A stretch of DNA of 64,000 nucleotides from an uncultured Alteromonadaceae bacterium. GTDB taxonomy: Bacteria; Pseudomonadota; Gammaproteobacteria; Enterobacterales; Alteromonadaceae. Positions within the stretch are counted from its first letter, which is position 1. Each line of letters starts with the position of its first letter. Both the position numbers and the translations under genes were made by a program. Of the stretch, positions 12,361-22,584 are shown in pieces. The notes under the pieces are model-generated. The model worked only from the letters and a program-made list of their open reading frames with translations, did not search any database and was not told the DNA's origin. The stretch spans positions 1-64,000 of the forward strand of contig CANMXU010000003.1 of assembly GCA_947501935.1 (NCBI GenBank), in the 5' to 3' direction.

Positions 12361-15300
12361 CTACTCACCCAACTCTATTTTCGCCCGCCATTGCTGCCAG
12401 TCTTCATCAACCTCGTCATATAAAGTAAATTGATGACCCTGCTCTACTTGTGCTGAGTTACTTTCAGTTTCTGGTGTGGCGAAGGCGATGCCGCCGGCGA
12501 ATATTGACTCTATCGATTCAGAGTCAAGTTTTACGCCTGAAAATAATCCGCCTTCAACCGTTACGCCACTGGTGTTCCAAAACTTACTTTGTGGTTTTAC
12601 TAGTGGAGCATATTTGTCGTAAATATTAATGAAGATATCAACTGAGTTGGCAGTTGGTGATAGGTCTATTCCAATCACTTTACCCACTTGTACTTGACGA
12701 TATAACACCGGATTATCAACTCTTACCGAGCCAAGTTTATCAGCAGTTACTTTTAGGTTTAAACCATAAGTTAATTGCTCGATAACTGGCGGCTGGTCTT
12801 GTGCGATAAAGTCAGTTTTGGCTGCGCCGTTACCGGGTGAAATACTGATAAAACCGCCATCAAGTACTGAGGCTAAGTTTTTGCTGCCAAATAGTCCTAA
12901 TTCTGTTTTTTCTAGCCAGAATTTACTGCCGGCTACGGCAAACTTGCTGCCAAGGTCGTTTAAATAAGCGACTGCGGTTACGCCATGTTTTTCTTTATCA
13001 AAACTTAAACGAGCTATGGTGCCAATTTCTTGGTTTTTATATTGAATTTTCATAAAGCTTTTTAAGCCGGTAACATCTTTAAAATAAATAGTGATCGCTT
13101 GTCCGGCTTTTTGGGCGTGGCCTAAATTATTATACAAAGAGAAGTTGTCCCCCTCTTGCAAGGCTACCGTTTTAGTTTCTTTTTCGGGGTTATAAAAGCT
13201 AATGCCGCCTTTTAATATTGCATCTGCCGACTCTGTTTTTACGACAAAGTTAGTTAAACCACCGGTTAATGTTACGCCACTGGCATTATAAAAGCGGGTT
13301 AAGCCATTCACTAAGTGACGGTATTTTTCATCAATGGTGATATGAATATTTACGTCGTCTTCGTTTTCATCTAAAGAAACATTGTCTACTTCACCTACCG
13401 CAATACCGCGATAACTAATTAAACTACCAGGGCTAACCACATTACCGCTACTCGCATTTAACGATAACTGTAAGCCTTCAGCGCTGTGGTGTTTTATTGG
13501 CGGCGTTAACGAAACATTAAATTGTTTTTGTAATGCGCCACTGCCTACGTTAAGGCTAATGTACGAACCTCCAAATAAGGCTTCGGTATCAGTTAATCCA
13601 GCTAATGATACATTCGGTTTAACTAACCAGAACTGGGTGTTTTCACGTAAAATGTATTCATATTCAGGTAAGATACCGGCAATAATACGACTGCCTTTTT
13701 TATGATGCTTAAGCTGATGAATTGAGCCAATTTCTTCGCCGCGAAACATAATGCGGGTATCTTCTGAAATACCATTCATTTCACTAATCGCTAGCTCAAA
13801 GCTTAGGCGTTGTTTGGCGGTACTGGCTTGGTCGAATAGCTTAAATCTGTCACCATTTTGCGCTAGCACTCTTTGCTTATCATCAGCTTCAGTCATGCCT
13901 TTATCAAAAGCGATACCGCCGTTAACAATCGACATTAGGCTTTGCGCTTGCACTTCAAAACTTTGTAAGCCACCTGAAACTTTAAAGCCACTTACATTCC
14001 AAAAGCGACTGTCTTTAGCAATGTAGTTTTTATACTCTGGCTGCACAAAAAGATGAATAAGAAATTGCTCAGGCCCTAAGTTTTCTATCGCCTGAATATT
14101 ACCTACATTTTGTTGTTGATAATAAACACCGCTACCCACACTAAGCGAACCTAATTCACTCGCGCTAAGTACAAGGTGTACGCCCGGCTCTGAATACTTA
14201 TAAGCTGGCTTTTGCTTAAATACGGTGAACGAGTTTTTCGCTTTACCTAATTCACCAAAACGCACACTAATATGGCTACCCAATAACAGTGAATTCATAT
14301 TAGACATGCCGCCTAAATCTAACTTTGGTGATACCACATAAAACTCAGTACCTTCGGTTAAGTACGGCACAACTCTTGGGTTAATAATCACGTTAGCGAC
14401 AATTTTACGGTTTATCGGGTCAATTTCTTTAAAAGATTCAACTTTACCTAAGCTTAACCCTTGATAGATAATTTTAGCGCCAACATCAATACCTGACTGC
14501 CAACCTAAAACAAGCTCAATATTATGGCCCATTTCGGCACTTTGAAAGCTCGGGTGCAATTCAAATTGTTGCCCACTTTGCGCCGGCGGTAAAATAAGGT
14601 CGTACTCTGAATTATCAAAGGCGATCCCCCCGACAATGATTGACGCCAAAGAATCAGTATTAATATCAACACCACCACTTAAAGACGCATGAACATCAAT
14701 GCCGCTAGCGTTCCAAAAGCGCGAATTCTCTTTTACTAATTCAGCAAATTCAGGTTTGATAAATACACTCACATCTACCAAATTTTGCTCTTCGTTATAT
14801 TTAAAACCTTCAACATGGCCTACTGGGATTTGTTTGAAACTTACTGGCGAGTCTTTACCTAACGAACCCAAGGTATTGGTTTGCAATACAATATGTAAAC
14901 CCGGTAGCGACTTATCAATATCAGGTTCTTCGGTTAGGGCGATAAATTCGCGTTGCGATTCACCTTCATCATTAAGTTGTGGCTGAATATTAATATAACT
15001 ACCCGAAAGCAAGGTATCGAGGCCTTTAATTCCTTGGAAAGAAATGTCGGCAGTAACGTACCAAAACAAGGTTTTATCGGTCAGCATATTACCGGTGCTG
15101 GGGATCATTTCAATTTCAGCATTTACGTTTTTGAAGTCGCTAGAAACGGCAACATTTCTCACCACACCAACGGTTAAGCCTTTATAACGCACTTCTGTTT
15201 TACCAGCGACAATACCACTAGCACTTTCAAACTGAACACTAATTGTGATGCCTTGCTCTGACAATGCTTTGTATAAAAGCCAACCACCAAAAACTAAAGC

Positions 15301-15387
15301 AATAGCAGGAATTAGCCAAACAGCCGAAAAGCCTTCACGCTCTACAACCTGTGCTTGCATTGGTGTTATGTTATTTTCATTGTTCAT
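12361..15387 (-). CDS. MCE-domain lipid-transport tunnel protein, LetB/YebT type
   Basis: About 1008 residues from the ATG at 15387 (MNNENN...), starting within the end of the upstream PqiA gene. One N-terminal transmembrane helix (AVWLIPAIALVFGGWLLY) anchors a long periplasmic chain of MCE repeats. I count eight repeat starts, each a beta segment followed by a [Y/F][K/R]G..VG.V-type core: RYKGLTVGVV, SFKQIPVGHV, IYQGLSLGKV, YYQQQNVGNI, MFRGEEIGSI, SYRGIAVGEV, QYKNQEIGTI and LYRQVQVGKV. E. coli LetB has seven in 877 residues, and the extra length here fits one more ring. LetB-type proteins form an envelope-spanning tube for lipids. The two PqiA genes before it are the LetA partner. Confidence 0.9.
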   Translation of the reverse strand: MNNENNITPMQAQVVEREGFSAVWLIPAIALVFGGWLLYKALSEQGITISVQFESASGIVAGKTEVRYKGLTVGVVRNVAVSSDFKNVNAEIEMIPSTGNMLTDKTLFWYVTADISFQGIKGLDTLLSGSYINIQPQLNDEGESQREFIALTEEPDIDKSLPGLHIVLQTNTLGSLGKDSPVSFKQIPVGHVEGFKYNEEQNLVDVSVFIKPEFAELVKENSRFWNASGIDVHASLSGGVDINTDSLASIIVGGIAFDNSEYDLILPPAQSGQQFELHPSFQSAEMGHNIELVLGWQSGIDVGAKIIYQGLSLGKVESFKEIDPINRKIVANVIINPRVVPYLTEGTEFYVVSPKLDLGGMSNMNSLLLGSHISVRFGELGKAKNSFTVFKQKPAYKYSEPGVHLVLSASELGSLSVGSGVYYQQQNVGNIQAIENLGPEQFLIHLFVQPEYKNYIAKDSRFWNVSGFKVSGGLQSFEVQAQSLMSIVNGGIAFDKGMTEADDKQRVLAQNGDRFKLFDQASTAKQRLSFELAISEMNGISEDTRIMFRGEEIGSIHQLKHHKKGSRIIAGILPEYEYILRENTQFWLVKPNVSLAGLTDTEALFGGSYISLNVGSGALQKQFNVSLTPPIKHHSAEGLQLSLNASSGNVVSPGSLISYRGIAVGEVDNVSLDENEDDVNIHITIDEKYRHLVNGLTRFYNASGVTLTGGLTNFVVKTESADAILKGGISFYNPEKETKTVALQEGDNFSLYNNLGHAQKAGQAITIYFKDVTGLKSFMKIQYKNQEIGTIARLSFDKEKHGVTAVAYLNDLGSKFAVAGSKFWLEKTELGLFGSKNLASVLDGGFISISPGNGAAKTDFIAQDQPPVIEQLTYGLNLKVTADKLGSVRVDNPVLYRQVQVGKVIGIDLSPTANSVDIFINIYDKYAPLVKPQSKFWNTSGVTVEGGLFSGVKLDSESIESIFAGGIAFATPETESNSAQVEQGHQFTLYDEVDEDWQQWRAKIELGE

Positions 15388-15994
15388 CTTCTGGAACATC
15401 CCATAATAATCGTGGATCAAAACTTTGTGCAGCAAGCATGGTAAAAATTACCATTAAGGTAAAATAGGTACTGCCTGTTCCTGCTTCTATTGAGGTGATA
15501 AAACCTAAGTTAACAACGGCAACCATCAAGGCAACTACAAATACATCTAACATTGACCACGGCCCTAAAAACTCAATGAAATGAAACAGCCTAGCCCGTT
15601 GTGCTACGGTGAGTTTTGAGCCTTTTTTAACGCTCATCATTAATAATATTAAGCCTGCTATTTTTGCCAAAGGAATTAAAAAACTGGCAACAAAAACAAT
15701 AATAGCAACCGGATACACGCCGTCGTTAATAAAATAATCAATACCGCCTAAAATGGTAGAAGCGTCTCTATCGCCTAAAGTATTTATTACCATCATCGGC
15801 AATAAATTAGCCGGAAATAAAAAAATAATCGCCGTTACTGTCCATGCCATAGTCAATTTTAAACTATTAGGCTTGCGCTGATGAAAACTAGAGTGACAAC
15901 GACTACAACATTGCTTAGCCGAATGCATTTTATTAACCTTATGGCATTTAGGACACAAGCCTAACCCTAGCTGTTTAGCCGTACTTATGCTCAC
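15377..15994 (-). CDS. PqiA/LetA-family membrane protein, second half
   Basis: Start chosen at the GTG at 15994, which has a perfect GGAGG six bases upstream and overlaps the previous gene by 20 bases; the product is about 205 residues. A zinc-ribbon-like pair is near the N terminus (CPKCHKVN, CCSRCHSSF), then four hydrophobic segments typical of a PqiA domain. E. coli LetA/YebS is one protein with two such domains; here they are two genes. It probably acts in the inner membrane with the MCE protein encoded directly after it. Confidence 0.85.
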   Translation of the reverse strand: MSISTAKQLGLGLCPKCHKVNKMHSAKQCCSRCHSSFHQRKPNSLKLTMAWTVTAIIFLFPANLLPMMVINTLGDRDASTILGGIDYFINDGVYPVAIIVFVASFLIPLAKIAGLILLMMSVKKGSKLTVAQRARLFHFIEFLGPWSMLDVFVVALMVAVVNLGFITSIEAGTGSTYFTLMVIFTMLAAQSFDPRLLWDVPEDEQ

Positions 15995-16619
15995 GCGATT
16001 CCTCCAAGGTTTCCCAAATGGCATGTTGATCTAACGTGACCGACACCAAGGTTGAACACAGCAATAGCAATACAAACGAACTAAAACCAAAGCCGATGGT
16101 TAGCTGAGACATCGACAGCAATTTATACATAGACACCACCATACCCAGCAGAAATACATTCAGCATAACCCAATGATCTAAGGTGTGATAAGAACAGAAA
16201 AAGCGTAATAAATGCGGTTTAACTCGGCCCCGTTTTATGCGGTAAGCAATATAAAAAGCCGTAACCAAACGCACAATAGGAATCGCAATAGTGAATAAAA
16301 ACAAGCAGATCGCAACAACATAAAAGTCATTAGCTATTAATACCGCGATGCAATCAACTAAGGATGCTTGATTAAACAACCCTAACATACCCACGCCCAT
16401 TAATGGCAAGGTCATCGCGGGAATAACAAATACCAAACCCGCCAAAGCAACCGCTAATGTACGATCAATAGAATTGGCCTTATGCTCAAATAGTTTTGCC
16501 TGACAGCGCCCACACATCGCTTTTTGCCCAGCAAGCAAGGTCGGCTTAGTGGCCAAAGCGTCACACTTTGGGCAAATAATTAACTGGCTGAGTTCTGTAG
16601 AATTTTCAGTCATTATCAA
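15975..16619 (-). CDS. PqiA/LetA-family membrane protein, first half
   Basis: 214 residues. The N terminus has a Cys4 ribbon (CPKCDA and CGRCQAKL), followed by four membrane segments around VALAGLVFVIPAMTLPLM, FYVVAICLFLFTIAIPIV, HWVMLNVFLLGMVVSMY and the last helix near FSSFVLLLLC. This is the first gene of the three-gene LetA-LetA-LetB-like operon. The family is linked to intermembrane lipid transport; the old name paraquat-inducible protein A does not describe the role. Confidence 0.85.
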   Translation of the reverse strand: MIMTENSTELSQLIICPKCDALATKPTLLAGQKAMCGRCQAKLFEHKANSIDRTLAVALAGLVFVIPAMTLPLMGVGMLGLFNQASLVDCIAVLIANDFYVVAICLFLFTIAIPIVRLVTAFYIAYRIKRGRVKPHLLRFFCSYHTLDHWVMLNVFLLGMVVSMYKLLSMSQLTIGFGFSSFVLLLLCSTLVSVTLDQHAIWETLEESREHKYG

Positions 16620-16755
16620 GGCATTGAAAATAAAGTACTAACATAGGTCAAGTGTACGGTAAGTTGCTAGTTTCGCCAATATCTAAGCTTGAATGTTCGT
16701 TATCATGGCTGGATTAAATTCCATACGGGCATATTGAAATTAAACCGCAGGCAAT

Positions 16756-16784
16756 AAAAAAGCAGCGATAATTCGCTGCTTTTT
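16756..16784 (-). terminator. intrinsic terminator after cytochrome c gene
   Basis: GCAGCGA and TCGCTGC form a perfect 7-bp stem with a four-base loop, flanked by A6 on one side and T5 on the other. It could work in both directions; on the minus strand it lies just beyond the cytochrome gene's stop codon. Confidence 0.85.
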
Positions 16785-16821
16785 CAAATAGGTTTGAAAG
16801 TACCGTTAAGGAACTAAAACC

Positions 16822-17730
16822 TTATTTTAACGATGACATAAATTGCGTTAATGAGGCGATGTCGGCATCAGTTAAACGTGCAGCGATATCGCGCATAATT
16901 TTGCTGTTGTCGTTAGCGCGCTCACCTGAACGGAATTTCTCAAGTTGTGTAGTTAAGTATTCAACATTTTGGTTGCCAACACCAGGGAAGGCCGCTTTGC
17001 CCATGCCTTTACCATTAACACCATGACATGCGATACAAGCTGTTATGCCGCGCTCTGCGTCGCCACCAAAGTATAATTTTTGGCCTTCATCATTGGCTTT
17101 ACCATTACCCGCTGTTGCTTTTTGCGCAGCAAAGTATTCAGATAAATCAGTAATGTCTTGCTCAGATAAAGCAGCAACCATAGGCGCCATTACTGGGTCT
17201 TTACGTGAACCATCTTTAAAATCATGAATTTGCTTAGCAAGATAATCAGCGTTTTGACCCGCTAATTTAGGGTACATAGTAATTAAACTGTTACCGTCGG
17301 CACCGTGACAAGCAGTACAAGCTGCGGCTTTTGCTTGGCCTGGGAAGTTACCAACAATTTTAACATCGCCGGCTGCTGCAGGCGCTGCACTTGCAGAAGC
17401 ACCACTGTCAGCGGCTGCTGGCGTGCGTGGTAAGCTCGCAAAATGAGCGGCTAAGTCAGCCATGTCTTGATCAGATAAACCAGCAGCCATAGGCGCCATC
17501 ATCATGTCTTTACGATCGCCGTTTTTAAACGCGGCTAATTGCTTAGCAAGATAAGCGGCCGGTTGGCCTGCAAGATTTGGATATAAAGGTACAGCACTAA
17601 TACCATTAGCACCATGACACGCTGAACAAGTGCTCGACTTAGCCTTACCTGCTGCTGCGTCACCAGCAAATGCTGCTGCCGTATTAATTACACCTAAACC
17701 CATTAATAAGGTAAATAGAATTTTTTTCAT
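16822..17730 (-). CDS. three-haem cytochrome c, c4-like
   Basis: 302 residues with a signal peptide (MKKILFTLLMGLGVINTAAA) and three class-I cytochrome domains, each with a CxxCH haem site: CSACH at 35-39, CTACH at 138-142 and CIACH at 232-236. Each domain repeats the pattern P.LAGQ..YL..QL..F. The first two also have MMAPM or VMAPM, which could hold the axial methionine. Cytochrome c4 normally has two such domains in about 200 residues and donates electrons to terminal oxidases. The third domain, after an Ala/Gly linker, is unusual. Confidence 0.88.
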   Translation of the reverse strand: MKKILFTLLMGLGVINTAAAFAGDAAAGKAKSSTCSACHGANGISAVPLYPNLAGQPAAYLAKQLAAFKNGDRKDMMMAPMAAGLSDQDMADLAAHFASLPRTPAAADSGASASAAPAAAGDVKIVGNFPGQAKAAACTACHGADGNSLITMYPKLAGQNADYLAKQIHDFKDGSRKDPVMAPMVAALSEQDITDLSEYFAAQKATAGNGKANDEGQKLYFGGDAERGITACIACHGVNGKGMGKAAFPGVGNQNVEYLTTQLEKFRSGERANDNSKIMRDIAARLTDADIASLTQFMSSLK

Positions 17731-18414
17731 GGAATTGCTCTCTGCTCGCTAAACAAGGTAACCTGAATTAGGTCTATCTTATTATATTGTTATGAAAAAG
17801 TGACAGCATTTTACACGAATATCGTATTTGTGTAACAACCGAATGAAAAAAATAGCCGACATTTTTCATATTTATGGCAAAAAAACACCTTCTCGCTCTT
17901 TTATGGCAAAATATTAACCACAACAACGGGTCTAAATTGCCATCTGTAATTTTAAATATAAATAAAACAACACTTTTTTAAGTGATTCTCATTCCGCCTT
18001 CTTGATTAAAAAACATCCCTTAGGATCTTGGTTATGACTGTTCATCAGCCCAAATTAAAACAGTTATTGGCCGGTTAAACTTGTTACAAAAGGGTTGACT
18101 AAATTTCCTTATTTGGGCTTTCAATACTGACCATTTAAGCGAATTTTTTCTAGTGCAAACTACCCTATATTGATTAATTATTTGCTCGATAATATTGAAC
18201 CTAACTAAACCAGCCATAGTGATGCACAACCATTTCACCTTGGAAAACTCTACTATTTCTAAAGACTAGTAGCAGCTAGTTGTACTAGCGATGATCTTTA
18301 ATATTCAACATATTTTAAACTGTCTTCATTTGTAAACCCGTAACAAATTGATACAGCAAAAAATCGATTATTAGTTACCTTTAACAGGTTTAGAATTCAC
18401 AAGATAAAAGCACT
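17731..18414. other. long intergenic region between cytochrome c and focA
   Basis: 684 bases with no convincing gene; a 68-codon open frame on the minus strand at 18032-18238 has no family features. The region must contain the divergent promoters of the cytochrome gene and focA. TTGATACAGCAAAA at 18348-18361 resembles one half of an FNR site (TTGATnnnnATCAA) with a poor second half. That would fit anaerobic control of focA-pflB, but it is weak evidence. Confidence 0.4.
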
Positions 18415-19284
18415 ATGTCGATATCAAGCCAAACAGATATTTCTCCATTAACAATGGCACAAAAAGCGATGCAAGTTGGCCAAGCTAGAACTAATCGCAT
18501 GTTATCAACAACTTTTTATTTAGCCATAACCGCTGGATTTTTTATTGGTATTGCTTTTATTTTTTATATCGTTGTTACCACTGGCGCGCAAAATATGCCC
18601 TATGGCATGGCTAGACTTATTGGCGGCTTAGCCTTTTCACTGGGGTTAATTTTAGTAATTGTGTGCGGCGGCGAACTTTTTACCGGCAGTCTGTTGGCAA
18701 TAATTGCCAAAGCAAGTAACAAAATAACGATGCGCCGAATGCTCAAAAGTTGGCTGGTGGTTTATCTGGGTAATTTAATGGGTGCGCTATTACTCGTATG
18801 TTTAATGATGCTCACTAAGCAATATTTACAAGATAACGGTGCCGTTGGCCTTAACTATATGACGGTAGCTAATGCCAAACTACAGTACGACTTTGCGCAA
18901 GCCATAACACTGGGAATTATGTGTAATGTGTTGGTTTGTTTAGCAATATGGATGAGCTATAGCGCTCAGTCAATTATCGATAAGGTGATTGTGATTATGC
19001 TACCGGTTTGCATGTTTGTTGCTGCTGGCTTCGAGCACTGCATTGCTAACATTTTTTTAATTCCAATGGCTATTTTAATCAAAAACAATACTCCAGCTGA
19101 ATTTTGGCAAGCAACCGGTGCCGACATAACCCAGTTTAACGACTTAACATGGGCTAACTTTTTCACAACTAATTTATTGCCAGTAACTATCGGCAATATG
19201 ATCGGCGGCATTTTACTTGTAGGCATGACCTACTGGTTCATTCTTCTTAAAAATAAAGCCACCAGCCAAGAAGTTAAGCAATAA
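18415..19284 (+). CDS. focA: formate channel FocA
   Basis: 289 residues, a six-helix FNT-family formate/nitrite channel. Recognisable segments are AGFFIGIAFIFYIVVTT, the loop CGGELFTGS and AAGFEHCIANIFLIP, which carries the conserved pore histidine. It exports or imports formate across the inner membrane depending on pH. It sits 32 bases upstream of pflB, the usual focA-pflB arrangement, and shares its transcription. Confidence 0.95.
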   Translation: MSISSQTDISPLTMAQKAMQVGQARTNRMLSTTFYLAITAGFFIGIAFIFYIVVTTGAQNMPYGMARLIGGLAFSLGLILVIVCGGELFTGSLLAIIAKASNKITMRRMLKSWLVVYLGNLMGALLLVCLMMLTKQYLQDNGAVGLNYMTVANAKLQYDFAQAITLGIMCNVLVCLAIWMSYSAQSIIDKVIVIMLPVCMFVAAGFEHCIANIFLIPMAILIKNNTPAEFWQATGADITQFNDLTWANFFTTNLLPVTIGNMIGGILLVGMTYWFILLKNKATSQEVKQ

Positions 19285-19316
19285 AACAGAATTTAATATT
19301 ATAGAGAGACCACACA

Positions 19317-21602
19317 ATGGTTAATGAACAATGTCAAAATATTTGGCAAAAATTTAAGCCTGGAAACTGGCAAGAAGAAGTTAACGTAAGAGACTTTATT
19401 CAACAAAACTATACTCCTTACCATGGCAACGCTGACTTTCTTCAAGGGCCAACCGCGGCCACAAATACGCTATGGCAAGAAGTTGCAAAAGGTATTACTC
19501 AAGAAAATACTACCCAAGCACCGCTTGATTTCGACACTGAAATACCTGCCACAATTACCTCTCACGGTGCTGGTTATATTAATCCAACCCTTGAAACTAT
19601 TGTTGGCCTGCAAACCGACAAACCATTAAAGCGCGGCATTATTTGCAACGGCGGCATTCGCATGGTGGAAAGCTCGTGCAAAGTTTACGGTAAAAAACTT
19701 AATAGCGACGTTTCAAAAATATTTTCTGAGTATAAAAAAACCCATAATCAAGGGGTTTTTGACGTTTACACCAAAGACATTATTAAATGTCGTAAGTCAG
19801 GCATTATCACAGGTTTACCTGACGCTTATGGCCGAGGCCGAATTATTGGTGACTATCGCCGAGTAGCCGTTTATGGCATCGACTTTTTAATGGCTGACAA
19901 ATATCAACAGCAACAGTCATTAGAACAAGAGCTATATAGCGCTAAAACCAGTGCCGACGTTGAAAAAGTTATTCGCCTTCGCGAAGAAATTTCCGAGCAA
20001 TATCGCGCCTTAGAGCAAATGAAAATAATGGCGTCGCGTTACGACTGTGATATTTCATTACCAGCAAGCAATGCGCAAGAAGCCGTGCAATGGACATATT
20101 TTGGTTATTTAGCCGCGATTAAATCTCAAAACGGCGCAGCAATGTCGTTTGGTCGTGTTTCAAGTTTCTTAGACATTTACCTTGAACGTGATATCGCTGA
20201 AGGAAAATTAACTGAGTCACAAGCCCAAGAATTAGTTGACCACCTAGTAATGAAATTACGTATGGTTCGCTTTTTACGTACGCCAGATTACGACGAACTA
20301 TTTTCTGGTGACCCTATTTGGGCTACTGAATCGATTGGCGGCATGGGTGAAGACGGACGCACTTTGGTTACTAAAACTAACTTCCGCTTCTTGCATACCT
20401 TATACAACATGGGCGCAAGTCCAGAGCCAAACATGACCGTACTTTGGTCAGAAAAGTTGCCAGAAAACTTTAAAGACTACTGCGCAAAAGTTTCTATTGA
20501 TACTAGCTCTATTCAGTACGAAAACGATGATTTAATGCGTCCTGATCTAGCATCTGACGACTACGCCATTGCCTGTTGTGTAAGCCCGATGGTAATTGGC
20601 AAGCAAATGCAGTTTTTCGGTGCTCGTGCTAACTTAGGTAAAACCTTGTTATACGCAATTAACGGCGGTATTGACGAAAAATCAGGCGAACAGGTTGCCC
20701 CTAAAATGGCGCCAATCACCAGTGAATACTTAGATTACCAGCAAGTAATAACCAACTTTAACCAATTAGTTACTTGGTTAGTTAAAAACTACATTACCGC
20801 GCTTAACTGTATTCACTATATGCACGACAAACACAGCTATGAGACCGCATTACTTGCTTTGCACGATCGCGACGTAGTACGTTCGATGGCATGTGGTATT
20901 GCTGGCCTTTCAGTAACTGCCGACAGTTTATCAGCCATTAAATACGCAAAAGTTAAACCTGTGCGAAATGAACAAGGCATCGCCATTGATTTTGAAATTG
21001 AAGGCGACTACCCGCAATTTGGTAATAATGATGAACGGGTTGACAGCATTGCTTGCCAGCTGGTTGAAAATTTCATGGCCGAAATTAAGAAAAACCCAAC
21101 TTATCGTGATGCTAAACCAACTCAGTCGGTATTAACTATTACCTCTAATGTGGTTTACGGTAAAAAAACCGGTTCAACACCTGATGGCAGAAAAGCAGGC
21201 AGCCCTTTTGCTCCGGGTGCAAACCCTATGCACGGTCGCGATAAAAATGGCGCATTAGCTTCTATGGCATCGGTGGCTAAATTACCCTTTTGTTCGGCCG
21301 AAGACGGTATTTCATATACCTTCTCAATTGTGCCAAAAACCTTAGGCAAAACTGAACCAGAGCAACGTAATAACTTGGTAGGTTTACTCGACGGTTATTT
21401 CCACAACAGTGCAACCAGTGAAGGTGGCCAACATTTAAACGTTAACGTGCTTGACCGCGAGTTACTGGTAGAAGCCATGGAACACCCAGAAAAACACCCA
21501 CAATTAACCATTCGTGTTTCGGGTTACGCCGTACGTTTTAATGCCCTAACCAAAGAGCAAAAACTTGATGTGATCAACCGCACCTTTACTGACAAATTTT
21601 AA
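19317..21602 (+). CDS. pflB: pyruvate formate-lyase PflB
   Basis: A glycyl-radical enzyme converting pyruvate and CoA to acetyl-CoA and formate under anaerobic conditions. It has 761 residues, as in E. coli (760). The active-site cysteine pair is in IACCVSPM at about residues 419-420, and the radical glycine is Gly736 in [23 protein letters not shown] precedes the ATG. Downstream, pflA encodes its activase. Confidence 0.98.
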   Translation: MVNEQCQNIWQKFKPGNWQEEVNVRDFIQQNYTPYHGNADFLQGPTAATNTLWQEVAKGITQENTTQAPLDFDTEIPATITSHGAGYINPTLETIVGLQTDKPLKRGIICNGGIRMVESSCKVYGKKLNSDVSKIFSEYKKTHNQGVFDVYTKDIIKCRKSGIITGLPDAYGRGRIIGDYRRVAVYGIDFLMADKYQQQQSLEQELYSAKTSADVEKVIRLREEISEQYRALEQMKIMASRYDCDISLPASNAQEAVQWTYFGYLAAIKSQNGAAMSFGRVSSFLDIYLERDIAEGKLTESQAQELVDHLVMKLRMVRFLRTPDYDELFSGDPIWATESIGGMGEDGRTLVTKTNFRFLHTLYNMGASPEPNMTVLWSEKLPENFKDYCAKVSIDTSSIQYENDDLMRPDLASDDYAIACCVSPMVIGKQMQFFGARANLGKTLLYAINGGIDEKSGEQVAPKMAPITSEYLDYQQVITNFNQLVTWLVKNYITALNCIHYMHDKHSYETALLALHDRDVVRSMACGIAGLSVTADSLSAIKYAKVKPVRNEQGIAIDFEIEGDYPQFGNNDERVDSIACQLVENFMAEIKKNPTYRDAKPTQSVLTITSNVVYGKKTGSTPDGRKAGSPFAPGANPMHGRDKNGALASMASVAKLPFCSAEDGISYTFSIVPKTLGKTEPEQRNNLVGLLDGYFHNSATSEGGQHLNVNVLDRELLVEAMEHPEKHPQLTIRVSGYAVRFNALTKEQKLDVINRTFTDKF

Positions 21603-21621
21603 CGTTGATAAAGTGTACAAT

Positions 21622-21649
21622 ATGGCATCGTAGAATTTTACGATGCCAT
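21622..21649 (+). terminator. hairpin between pflB and pflA
   Basis: ATGGCATCGTA and TACGATGCCAT form an 11-bp perfect stem with a six-base loop, followed by TTAAATATTTT. It can reduce read-through from the strongly expressed pflB into pflA, or stabilise the pflB message. Confidence 0.6.
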
Positions 21650-21729
21650 TTAAATATTTTAGTTGAGCTATTTAATAATTTTATCCGCAATACCATTACC
21701 GGAAATAGCACACTTTGTAGGAAATTTTA

Positions 21730-22497
21730 ATGACGGCGGTTAACGCATTAGGCGAATCAGAAAGTATCGCAGGTCGTGTCCACTCAATTGAGTCGTGTGG
21801 TACGCTTGACGGGCCTGGGATCCGCTTTATTCTGTTTTTGCAAGGCTGTTTAATGCGCTGTAAGTACTGTCATAATCGCGACAGCTGGGACGAAAGTGCT
21901 GGCTACGAAATGACCGTAGAAGAAGTAATGGAGTCATTGCGCTATTACAAACCTTACTTTAAGTCAGGTGGTGGCTTAACCGTATCGGGCGGCGAACCCT
22001 TACTGCAAACTCCTTTTGTTACCGAACTTTTTAAAGCTTGCCACCAAGAAGGCATTAATACTTGCTTAGACACTAACGGTTTTATGCGCGAACATAACGG
22101 CGCTATTGACGCTTTATTAGCTGAAACTGATCTAGTGTTAATTGACGTAAAGCATCTTGATAACCAGCAACATATCGAACTAACCAAAGTGAGTAATCGC
22201 TATACGCTGAATTTTATCGAACAACTTGAGCGTTTATCAGTACCCTTTTGGCTTCGACATGTTGTTGTACCCGGATATACCGACAGCCAAAATTCAGCCA
22301 ACTTACTAGGCGAATATGCAGCTAAATTTAGCCAATTAAAACGGGTAGAATTATTACCTTATCACCAGCATGGCGCGTTTAAATGGCAACAATACGGCGA
22401 AATTTATCCACTGCAAGGCGTCGACCCTTTGCCTCGCCAAGCCTTAGAACCTATTGCTAAAACCCTCACTAGCTATAACTTACCTGTGGTTTATTAA
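21730..22497 (+). CDS. pflA: pyruvate formate-lyase-activating enzyme PflA
   Basis: 255-residue radical-SAM enzyme that installs the glycyl radical on PflB. The cluster motif CLMRCKYC (Cys40, Cys44, Cys47) is the standard CxxxCxxC. SGGEPLLQ and DVKHLD are conserved. AGGAAATTTTA precedes the ATG. A hairpin lies between it and pflB. Confidence 0.96.
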   Translation: MTAVNALGESESIAGRVHSIESCGTLDGPGIRFILFLQGCLMRCKYCHNRDSWDESAGYEMTVEEVMESLRYYKPYFKSGGGLTVSGGEPLLQTPFVTELFKACHQEGINTCLDTNGFMREHNGAIDALLAETDLVLIDVKHLDNQQHIELTKVSNRYTLNFIEQLERLSVPFWLRHVVVPGYTDSQNSANLLGEYAAKFSQLKRVELLPYHQHGAFKWQQYGEIYPLQGVDPLPRQALEPIAKTLTSYNLPVVY

Positions 22498-22584
22498 CAG
22501 TTATACCACTTTAACGTGCATAGCCTAGTCGACACTCGCATTTCACCTACACTCAGGTATAATGCGCCTTTAGAATTTCTATAG

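Noticed and set aside
18032..18238. 68-codon ORF between the cytochrome gene and focA
   Set aside because: No ribosome binding site, no family features, and it lies in the promoter region of focA.
18348..18361. possible FNR box upstream of focA
   Set aside because: Only one half-site is good; noted inside the intergenic entry but not listed as a regulatory feature.
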